Notes under the pieces: generated by a model
The model's database searches: none
Told to the model about the DNA's origin: nothing
Seen by the model: only the letters and a program-made list of their open reading frames with translations
Shown: positions 7,214-14,042 of the stretch, piece by piece
Position numbering within the stretch: position 1 is the stretch's first letter
Layout of the letters: the number at the start of each line of letters is the position of its first letter
DNA from: Willaertia magna
Taxonomy: Eukaryota; Heterolobosea; Eutetramitea; Acrasida; Naegleriidae
DNA: 14,042 bases
Direction: 5' to 3'
Assembly (NCBI GenBank): GCA_902984215.1
Contig: CADWAF010004350.1
Location: 1 to 14,042, forward strand
Made by a program: the position numbers and the translations under genes

Positions 7214-10200
7214 TTACAATTTATTGCTATTTGAAGTTGGACTATTACTGTTAGGACTCTTATGTTTTAAGGAAAAAGCACCATTTCTAATCTGTTCGAA
7301 CATCAGTTTTGTTTGGTTTACTTTTCCAATGTCAGATGAAATGTCAGTAGATGACCTTCTCTCTAAATCATTTTGTTGAGAGGCTGCAGTAAATTGTCCT
7401 ATTTTCTCTAATATTTTGGAAGAAACTCTGGCAGAAACAACCACTCGCTCTGTAGAAGGTTTTTTAGTATCACGTTTCAGTCTTTCGCTATGAGGGCTTT
7501 CCTCGCCTAAACTACTATTGCTAGATGAAGGGCTTAAAATTGGATGACGTTCTTTAGGTTCATTACTATTATTCAAGCCAGTGAAATTTAGTGGAAATAC
7601 GTATTTAGCAACATTATTTTCTACAGGTGATGCCAGATAACCAAAGTCACCATCTGATTCAAAAGAATGCTCACGTCTCATCCTTAATAAATCCCCTTCA
7701 ACTATCTCCTTTGAAGTTGAAGATTCCTTATCGAGACATGTTTGGTTAGTTTGTACGATTTCTTCTGTTTTTTCATCCTTTGATTCCTCAATATCGTCGG
7801 TGCTTTCTTTGTTTTCACTGGTACTTTGAATAACATCTTTGAAGTCATCTATTATTTCATTTAGTAAATTAATGTTTTCAGAGAGAGTACTTTTTACATT
7901 ACTCTCTTCATTGTTAGTAAGTTTAACATTATTTTCTTGGTTTTCTTCATTAACCAGCATTGACTCTTTTTCGTCACAAATGTTGCTGAATGAATTCTCT
8001 CTGACAAATGTTGTTGGATCAGATTCCTCATCAAATGTATCACTTGTTTGTTCTGTTTGTAATGTGGTCACCTTCTTATTCTTTGCATCAATTATCTCAT
8101 TAAAATTAATGTCACTTTCATTGTCAATGTACGAAAAGTTATTTGTTTCATTATTGAAAGTCTGCTCTGAAAATGTTTCTTCGTCTGCATCACCAGTCTC
8201 AGTTGTTTCGTCTTCACTTCTAGTAAAACTATCATCTGACATTAAATTTGAGGACTCAACTGAAAAAGACGATCTAGTATTGCTCGTGTTAGTTTTATCT
8301 GATATTACAGAGGTAGTATTGGTTTTGATATCAGATATAACCTTTGAAGGTAAAGCAACCTTAGAATAGAAAGATGCATTGGTAGAAAGAAAGGTTTTCT
8401 TTCTTTCTGAAGTTTGTATCTCTCTTGACATTAAATCATATATTTCACTGTAGATAAATCTTATGAATGAATCAACCAAAACAATTTCAACTTCTTTACA
8501 TAGCTTATCGAACAAGTCAAATGGAAGCTTAACGTATGTTTCGTGTTCATCTTTTGTTCTAAATATTTGTCTTCTGGCTGCAGAAATTAATTTCTTTGTC
8601 ACGTTAACTTCACTTGGGGAATCTGGACAAAGGAATCTATCAAACATTTCTTTAGCAAAATTCCACCTTTCCTCATCATTTCCTGTTTGTTTATATCTCT
8701 CAACATGTTCATAAAAATCTATATTCTCAGTACTGTATTCAGTCTCACAAAATGCTCTGAAATATTTTCTGAGGGAAGGGTGGTTCAACACATCATTAAA
8801 CTTAACGTCTACCTTTGTTGTTGAAGCAGAAGGAGCAGTAGTGGTATCATTGACTACGCTATAAGTGTCTTCTTCTTGATATTCTTTTGCATTGGTTGTA
8901 TAATCGAAATCATTGTAAACTATATGGAACTTGACATGAGGGAAAGTATTTTCAATATCTCTTCTATCACCAATATTCAAAGTGGCATAATAAACCAAAA
9001 GCTCAGGTGTTATTTTTGATTCTTGTAAAAGTTCAAATAATTCTTCCTTCTTTTGACGCTTTAGGTATTGTGAAATAAAGTGTAGTGCCCCAAATAAGGA
9101 ACCATTAATTGGACTAAAATCTTTTCTATTGGTTTTGAAAATTGCCGGCATAAATATTGTGTTTCTTGAAAATGTTACTTCACTATTGATATATTCTTTT
9201 GTTGCAGAGTCTAAGAAATGCTCACAATAACTACAATCTATAGCCATTGGTAATGGACTAGACTTACAGCCATTAGATAAAACAAAATGAATTCTTGGGT
9301 CAAATGGAATAGGTTTATCATTCAATTCATATATGTTTTCCAAATAATTGATTTGATAGTCAGTTAAATAATACTTCCAATGAGGCGGATCTCTAGCTCT
9401 TAAAATATAATCTGATATATCATTCATACTTAATTTATATTTACCTACAAAGTAAAAAGGTTGATCTAAGAATTCTGCTCTTTGTTCTTGGGTATTACCA
9501 CAACCCTTAATAATATATGAATGAATTTGCATAATATTGTACAAATTAATAAAGAATGGTTTTTTCTGGGATGTGTCCAATTTCAATGGATCAAATTGTC
9601 TGAGAAGAGTAACTATCCTACTTAATATTGAAAAATCATCAGAATAATAAAAAGTATTATAATCTATAGCCTTTTCTGTAACATGTATATAATTCTTTTC
9701 AATAAGGCTCATGACTTTTTCTAATAATGAAACTAATTTTAGATTACTTAGTGGTTGATCTAATTGGTAAATATATTCATTTGCTTCAGTTTTCACTGAA
9801 TCATCAACAATAGGTAGAGATTCTGGTAATAAATTTGATACATCTTCGTAATAATAAGGAAGATTATCATTTGCTCTCTTCTTTTTAGGCTCAGATGGTG
9901 GTTTGACATTCAATATTTCATTTGGGTAAAAAGCTGGGCTGTCATCGTCAATATATCTATAAAGTAAATTTTCATGGAATTTTGAATAAAAAGTGGTATG
10001 ATAAGGAACTGGAACTAATAATGTGAGTGTATGTTCTAAATTAGCTTCTCCATTTCCTACTTGTAAATTTAATAAAATAGATAAAAATTGGATTGCATCT
10101 TCTTTTGAGAAATGACCTTCTGCCTTTTTCATTACAAAATCTATTAAGTCTTTCCCTCTTACTGTCTGTTTATATTTAATTCTTGTTAATATTTGTTTCT

Positions 10201-11776
10201 TGTCTACAGTCTTGTCATGGCTGTCATATATTACTTGTTTAGAATCCAGTTCTTCCCACTTAGATTCAGTATCAGATGGTATAGGTTGATAATTCTCTTC
10301 TTTTTGTTCAAGTACATTGGTTAGTTTGTTAAAAGCAACGGAAACTCTTTTCATTGAATTTTCGAAAACAGTTGTAGTTGTGGTGCTAGTGGTAGGAGTA
10401 CCAGTGGTGGGAGTAATCGTGTTTGGTGAATTAACTCTAATCCTTTTGTAGTCATCTTTACAATCTTCTGAACTTACGGATACGAATGACAGATATGACT
10501 CTGGGCTATTATTGACAGCAGTAAAAGTAGGTAGTGGAGCTGATCGCAATAAGATCAATGTGTTCATTTGTGGAGGACAAGCTTTCTTCATTTCATTCAT
10601 TAAAGGAATAACATAATTGTAATGAAAACCTTTTGGTAGTATATAATTATGATGTTCATGTTCAAACAAAGGATTATAAAAAGTAGCTGATTCTGTTTCT
10701 AGTTCTACATGACGTTTAAACTCTTCTTCTTTTAAGAATTTTTCAATTTTAACATGATAACTATTTTCTGTAAAGCTAAAGAAAGGAGTTGGAGAAAGTT
10801 CAGATTCAACATTTCTAGTCTTTTCAAACTCATCAAAAGTAACAGATGATTTCCTTTCTTCCTTCGCTTGCATAACACTTTCTTTTCTTACAAATAAACT
10901 TGCGGCTCTAACCCTTTGTGTTATAGAACTTGTTAATTTTACAGTATTTCTCTTTCTAGGTGAAGATGATCTTGGAGATAAGCCTTGATTATTTGTAATT
11001 TCATTCGTCAAAATTTCTCTATTTCTCTTAAAGACTTGTAGATACTTTACATTTCTTTTTAACTTCTCCCAACCAGAAGGTTTAACGAATAAATTGGCGG
11101 GAGAGTAAACCTCAGAGATATATAGATAATGTTCATTGATAGAAGATAGCAAAGAAGAAAGTAAACGATTTACTCGTTGCGTACGAATTATTCCCGAATG
11201 ACTTGAAGGATTTATAAATTCAACCCAAGTATCATTTGAAGTTTTACTTGGCGTATGGGTAATGAAATATTCATCTTCTTTAGCATCGGAACCATAATAA
11301 TAGTTATCATGAATACTCTTACCTGACATTTGCATAAATAAAGGATTATTATATTGATTTTCAACATTATCTCTTAAAGGATTTTGTATGAAATTTTGAT
11401 CTTTATAATCTAGATCAATATTTGATTCGTTATTGTTGTTGTCATCTGATAGATCATTACTATACCTAATTAAAAATACATTATTAACTTTTCCTTCTAC
11501 TTTTAATAAACGATAAGACTTATAATGTTTATAAGATGTTTTTGTTGTTGAAATAGAAATTGATTTTTTGTTTTCTAACATTGTTGAATATGTTGTAACA
11601 ACATTATTACCACCACCATTATTTATACTACCATTATCTGATAATTCGCTAATTTCATCTAGAGATAACTCATCTTGACTATCTATACTACAAATATCAT
11701 CAAACTCATTATTAGTCGCCGACGTTGTGGTGTTGTTAGTTGTCAAAGAGGAAGAGACTGCTGACAGTGTAGTCAT
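7214..11776 (-). CDS. DEP-DUF547-RGS domain signalling protein
   Basis: Intact 1520-codon frame, ATG at 11776-11774, TAA at 7216-7214, no introns needed. The N-terminal ~500 residues are Ser/Thr/Asn-rich with a basic patch at about 265-310. A DEP-like domain spans about 525-600 (QTVRGKDLIDFVMKKAEGHF, then EDAIQFLSILLNLQV). DUF547 spans about 715-895 and shows its hallmarks: FFINLYNIMQIHSYI, KYKLSMNDISDYILRARDPP, and DPRIHFVLSNGCKSSP. An RGS domain spans about 990-1115 (NHPSLRKYFRAFCETEYSTE, IDFYEHVERYK, AKEMFDRFLCPDSP, FIRFIYSEIYDLM). RGS domains speed GTP hydrolysis by G-alpha and DEP domains target membranes or receptors, so this is probably a membrane-recruited G-protein regulator; the DUF547 activity is unknown. 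The last ~400 residues are acidic, Ser-rich and likely disordered and phosphorylated. All Gln codons are CAA/CAG, and base composition is less AT-rich than the surrounding genes. Confidence 0.9.
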   Translation of the reverse strand: MTTLSAVSSSLTTNNTTTSATNNEFDDICSIDSQDELSLDEISELSDNGSINNGGGNNVVTTYSTMLENKKSISISTTKTSYKHYKSYRLLKVEGKVNNVFLIRYSNDLSDDNNNNESNIDLDYKDQNFIQNPLRDNVENQYNNPLFMQMSGKSIHDNYYYGSDAKEDEYFITHTPSKTSNDTWVEFINPSSHSGIIRTQRVNRLLSSLLSSINEHYLYISEVYSPANLFVKPSGWEKLKRNVKYLQVFKRNREILTNEITNNQGLSPRSSSPRKRNTVKLTSSITQRVRAASLFVRKESVMQAKEERKSSVTFDEFEKTRNVESELSPTPFFSFTENSYHVKIEKFLKEEEFKRHVELETESATFYNPLFEHEHHNYILPKGFHYNYVIPLMNEMKKACPPQMNTLILLRSAPLPTFTAVNNSPESYLSFVSVSSEDCKDDYKRIRVNSPNTITPTTGTPTTSTTTTTVFENSMKRVSVAFNKLTNVLEQKEENYQPIPSDTESKWEELDSKQVIYDSHDKTVDKKQILTRIKYKQTVRGKDLIDFVMKKAEGHFSKEDAIQFLSILLNLQVGNGEANLEHTLTLLVPVPYHTTFYSKFHENLLYRYIDDDSPAFYPNEILNVKPPSEPKKKRANDNLPYYYEDVSNLLPESLPIVDDSVKTEANEYIYQLDQPLSNLKLVSLLEKVMSLIEKNYIHVTEKAIDYNTFYYSDDFSILSRIVTLLRQFDPLKLDTSQKKPFFINLYNIMQIHSYIIKGCGNTQEQRAEFLDQPFYFVGKYKLSMNDISDYILRARDPPHWKYYLTDYQINYLENIYELNDKPIPFDPRIHFVLSNGCKSSPLPMAIDCSYCEHFLDSATKEYINSEVTFSRNTIFMPAIFKTNRKDFSPINGSLFGALHFISQYLKRQKKEELFELLQESKITPELLVYYATLNIGDRRDIENTFPHVKFHIVYNDFDYTTNAKEYQEEDTYSVVNDTTTAPSASTTKVDVKFNDVLNHPSLRKYFRAFCETEYSTENIDFYEHVERYKQTGNDEERWNFAKEMFDRFLCPDSPSEVNVTKKLISAARRQIFRTKDEHETYVKLPFDLFDKLCKEVEIVLVDSFIRFIYSEIYDLMSREIQTSERKKTFLSTNASFYSKVALPSKVISDIKTNTTSVISDKTNTSNTRSSFSVESSNLMSDDSFTRSEDETTETGDADEETFSEQTFNNETNNFSYIDNESDINFNEIIDAKNKKVTTLQTEQTSDTFDEESDPTTFVRENSFSNICDEKESMLVNEENQENNVKLTNNEESNVKSTLSENINLLNEIIDDFKDVIQSTSENKESTDDIEESKDEKTEEIVQTNQTCLDKESSTSKEIVEGDLLRMRREHSFESDGDFGYLASPVENNVAKYVFPLNFTGLNNSNEPKERHPILSPSSSNSSLGEESPHSERLKRDTKKPSTERVVVSARVSSKILEKIGQFTAASQQNDLERRSSTDISSDIGKVNQTKLMFEQIRNGAFSLKHKSPNSNSPTSNSNKL

Positions 11777-12481
11777 TTTTCATTTATTTTGCGTGTTTAT
11801 AGTTTTCGGGCGTGAACCGCAATTGATTTTTTGGAACAATGATAGGAGATTTATCGAGTAAGATTTGGCAAAAAATTTAGTCCTTTACTTGACGAGACTG
11901 TTGGAATGAGAAATTTAGATAGGGGAGGCAAACGTTTGGATTGACTGTTATTAAGAAATTTGGTAGTGATAGCTGTTTTGTATTTGAAATATGTGTTGTG
12001 ACGGATGGTTTTGAAAAAGTCAAACAGTTATGTTGCGGGAGAGCCAGACAGCCATGATATTAGCCGAGTTTAAAGTCTTAATAGTAATCTACTTATTGCA
12101 AAAGAAGTTCTGAAGAATCACATTGGTTTTGTTAATTTCTTAGCGTGAACAATTTTATTTTTCCTTAGATTTTACTGGATATTCTTCCAAAAGGAGCAGC
12201 TGCAAGCAATGGAATTTCCTACTCAATAAACATTCATTTAAAATCAAACAGTATGAGAACATCTTCTGTTTTTGAGCTCATAAAAATAATTTACCCATGA
12301 GTCTTCTGGGTTCACTCGGTCCTTTGTAATGTTCATACAGTTAATTTTAAAAGCATACGAAAAAATAATTTGTATATAGTTTACAAAATAACGGTTTACC
12401 TTTTGTTAAACCAATTACGTTATTAAAGTTTTATTGCTTTTGTAATCAATTTCGTTGTGTCAAAAATCCATCACAAAAAAA
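11777..12481. promoter_or_regulatory. Divergent intergenic region (shared promoter zone)
   Basis: About 700 bp between the start codons of the DEP-DUF547-RGS gene (-) and the RCC1 gene (+), so both promoters must lie here. Composition is less AT-rich at about 11800-12330 than in the flanks. Short open stretches occur: 12163-12297 (+), with DILPKGAAASNGISYSI, and a minus-strand piece at about 12250-12340 with RVNPEDSWV. They have no start codon or recognisable homology, so they may be leader sequence or gene remnants. No tRNA or other RNA gene is recognised. Confidence 0.5.
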
Positions 12482-13830
12482 ATGTTTAAAAAATCATCTT
12501 TTAATGCTGTCGCCACTAAAGCAATAACTTTTGAACATTTAAAAAATCATTTTAATTTAAATACCTTTCCAGATTACAATAAAATTTCTTTTGTTCGTAA
12601 CGGTAGTAAAAATAATTTATTTTATTTAACTAAAGATGGAAAAGGATACACTGTAAATCAAGAAAATGTTGAATTAATTAACGAGGATGAAGAAATTACA
12701 AATTTAGATATTTATGAAAATTTATTACAAATTGTAAAAAAGGATATTGTGTGTAATGTTTTAGAAAATGGTAAAATAATAAACTTACCTAAAATAGATG
12801 ACAAGTTTGTTAAAATTATTGGAAATACCGTTTTTGCATTTTTATTGACGGGTATGTTTTTACAATAAAATTTTACAAAAATAATTTACAAATAAAAATT
12901 ATAGAAAAAGGAAAAGTATTTTCTATTGGAGAAAATGTAGATTGTATATTTGGTAATGAAAACTCTAAATTAACATATAAAGAATTTACATTATTAAATA
13001 ATTTATTAAATAAAGTAACAAGTAAAATTATTGATATACAACATGGATATACATTTTGCGTTGTAAGATGTGAAAATGGTGATTGTTATGGAGCTGGATA
13101 TAATTATTATTTAAATATTGGGATAGAAGATGATTATATGATAAAAAGTTTTACTTTAATAGAACAATTAAAAGGAAAAGTGAAACAACATGCTTGTGGG
13201 AATTTTCATTCTTTATATTTAACTTGTAAGTTAAATAGCATTAAATTTGTTTTGTAAATATTTAAATGTTTATTTTTCAATTATTTTTGTAAATTATTTT
13301 TGTAAATTATTTTTGTAAAGATGATAATGAAGTTTATGGTTGTGGATTGAAACTTGAGTAAGTTAATATTATAACTTTTAATAATTAACATAAATAGAAT
13401 TGGATTAAACGGTAAGGGTGACGAACAATTAAGTAGTCTTCCACTTACAAAAATAATTGTAGAAAACCACTTTTCCAAATTTAAAAGTGTTGGTTGTGCA
13501 GGTGATTTTTCTTTTCTATTGACAGAAAGAAATGTAATTTATTATTTTGGTATTCTTTATCACACGTCATCTTTTATTATTGATGAAGATAATTATATTG
13601 CAAAAATAGAAATTCCTGCTTTGGATAATTTAATTAGTGATTTTGGATTACAAAAAGATGAAATTATTGATTTAAGTGTTAATATTTTTGCTGATGATAT
13701 TGTTAAGGGTATTGTTCTTTGTAAAAAGAAATCTAATTTAAAGGATTTACACAATTTTATTTGTAAACTCTCTTTATTAAGTAGTAGTCAACATTTTTCT
13801 GACATTTTTATTAACGTAAGAAATGATTGA
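12482..13830 (+). CDS. RCC1-repeat protein, four exons with three short introns
   Basis: Proposed exons are 12482-12851, 12905-13225, 13321-13357 and 13398-13830, giving 386 residues. Unspliced, the frame stops at 12868, but each removed segment begins GTATGT or GTAAGT, ends AG, and its removal rebuilds RCC1 motifs across the joint: FAFLLT|EKGKVFSIGEN, HSLYLT|YDNEVYGCG and GLKLE|IGLNGKGD. RCC1 blades follow the G-hs-LT-xG-VYGxGxN pattern: DIQHGYTFCVVRCENGDCYG, then ACGNFHSLYLT, then GCAGDFSFLLT. RCC1-like propellers serve as Ran or other GTPase exchange factors or as binding scaffolds; the partner here is unknown. The start is the ATG at 12482 behind an A-run, the same context as the gene at 13937. 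The C-terminus (QHFSDIFINV) resembles the first strand of a BTB domain and then stops (TGA). All Gln codons are CAA. Confidence 0.8.
12852..12904 (+). other. Intron 1 of the RCC1-repeat gene (53 nt)
   Basis: GTATGT donor at 12852 and TATAG acceptor ending at 12904, phase 1. Splicing joins G to AA (Glu) and restores an RCC1 blade; without it the frame ends at 12868. Confidence 0.8.
13226..13320 (+). other. Intron 2 of the RCC1-repeat gene (95 nt)
   Basis: GTAAGT donor at 13226 and TAAAG acceptor at 13320. Splicing joins T to AT (Tyr) and gives HSLYLTYDNEVYGCG. It contains a 13-bp unit repeated exactly three times (13279-13317). Confidence 0.8.
13279..13317. repeat. Three exact 13-bp tandem repeats inside intron 2
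   Basis: AATTATTTTTGTA occurs at 13279-13291, 13292-13304 and 13305-13317 without mismatch, ending 3 bp before the acceptor AG. Likely slippage; it lies across the branch-point and polypyrimidine zone. Confidence 0.95.
13358..13397 (+). other. Intron 3 of the RCC1-repeat gene (40 nt)
   Basis: GTAAGT donor at 13358, ATAG acceptor at 13397, with a possible TTAAC branch motif at about 13385-13389. Splicing joins GA to A (Glu) and gives LKLEIGLNGKGD. The preceding exon is only 37 nt. Confidence 0.78.
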
Positions 13831-13936
13831 AAATAAATTCAAAAGTGAAATATTAGCGACTTCACCAACTAAATAATAAAGTGCACCAATCAATAAAATG
13901 TCAGCTGTCCGTAACCAAAAATTTTAATCAAAAAAA

Positions 13937-14042
13937 ATGTTTTTAAAAGATCTACCATTTGAAATAATTTTAATATTTTGTGAATATTTACCTCTTTATT
14001 TTGCTTCTAAATATATTTTACAAAACTATTTTTCTTCTAGTG
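13937..14042 (+). CDS. 3'-partial gene, probable F-box protein N-terminus
   Basis: ATG at 13937 behind an A-run, open to the window edge (35 codons). MFLKDLPFEIILIFCEYLPL fits the LPxEIxxxIxxYLP start of an F-box, at the extreme N-terminus as usual for that family. It starts 106 bp after the RCC1 gene stop on the same strand. Only the first third of an F-box is visible, so the call is tentative; an intron near the end cannot be excluded. Confidence 0.5.
   Translation, partial: MFLKDLPFEIILIFCEYLPLYFASKYILQNYFSSS

Noticed and set aside
7185..7379. Plus-strand ORF of 64 codons across the stop of the large gene
   Set aside because: It is antisense overlap with the C-terminus of the 1520-residue protein and has no plausible homology.
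7839..8369. Plus-strand ORF of 176 codons, Ser/Leu-rich
   Set aside because: It lies entirely within the acidic, Ser-rich tail of the DEP-DUF547-RGS gene; Glu/Ser-rich codons give open antisense frames.
8463..8714. Plus-strand ORF of 83 codons
   Set aside because: It is antisense to the RGS domain and has no independent features.
12455..12481. Upstream TTG start for the RCC1 gene
   Set aside because: Eukaryotic initiation at TTG is unlikely; the ATG at 12482 in an A-rich context matches the neighbouring gene at 13937.
13281..13478. Minus-strand ORF of 65 codons
   Set aside because: It overlaps introns 2 and 3 and RCC1 exons on the other strand and shows no features.
1..14042. Host-wide alternative genetic code (UAR=Gln)
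   Set aside because: The 1520-codon gene, the F-box gene and the RCC1 gene use only CAA/CAG for Gln and end at TAA, TAA and TGA, so reassignment, if real, is confined to the element.
1..14042. CRISPR array, tRNA or rRNA genes
   Set aside because: I saw no regularly spaced repeats with spacers, no cloverleaf-capable tRNA sequence and no rRNA signature; the content is eukaryotic.

Overview
The window reads as AT-rich nuclear DNA of a unicellular eukaryote. The evidence is short GT..AG introns, F-box, RCC1 and leucine-rich-repeat (LRR) proteins, a long DEP-DUF547-RGS signalling protein, and a DIRS-type (tyrosine-recombinase) retrotransposon. The protein repertoire would fit an amoeboid or amoeboflagellate protist such as a heterolobosean or amoebozoan. 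That placement is inference; no rRNA or universally conserved gene is present to fix it.

Layout. 1-811: 3' part of a gene for a probable PD-(D/E)XK-type nuclease-fold protein (+). 814-1228: decayed LRR gene remnant (+). 1235-2098: small F-box gene (-), convergent with the remnant. 2099-2303: intergenic, with a 30-bp tandem duplication. 2304-7167: one degenerate-looking DIRS/PAT-like retrotransposon on the minus strand, with gag-like, RT-RNase H and tyrosine recombinase regions bounded by split direct repeats. 7214-11776: intact 1520-residue DEP-DUF547-RGS protein gene (-), with the element lying about 46 bp past its stop codon. 11777-12481: divergent intergenic region. 12482-13830: RCC1-repeat gene (+) that looks broken as raw ORFs but becomes one reading frame when three short introns are removed. 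13937-14042: start of another F-box-like gene (+).

The most unusual observation concerns the retrotransposon. Its long frames are almost free of frameshifts but carry dozens of TAA/TAG codons, many where the protein family or local context suggests Gln, and TGA at several positions where Trp is expected. The neighbouring cellular genes use TAA, TAG and TGA as ordinary stops and encode Gln only by CAA/CAG. The two 167-bp repeat copies differ at only about 3 percent, which seems too little for that many stops to have arisen by decay after insertion. Either the element was active under a different genetic code, or a C-to-T type mutation process acted on it. Several catalytic residues also look lost by G-to-A changes, which favours at least partial decay.

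No operon logic is expected. F-box, LRR and RCC1 genes are typically large, fast-evolving families in protists, and with a pseudogene and a transposon they suggest an accessory region next to one conserved signalling gene.
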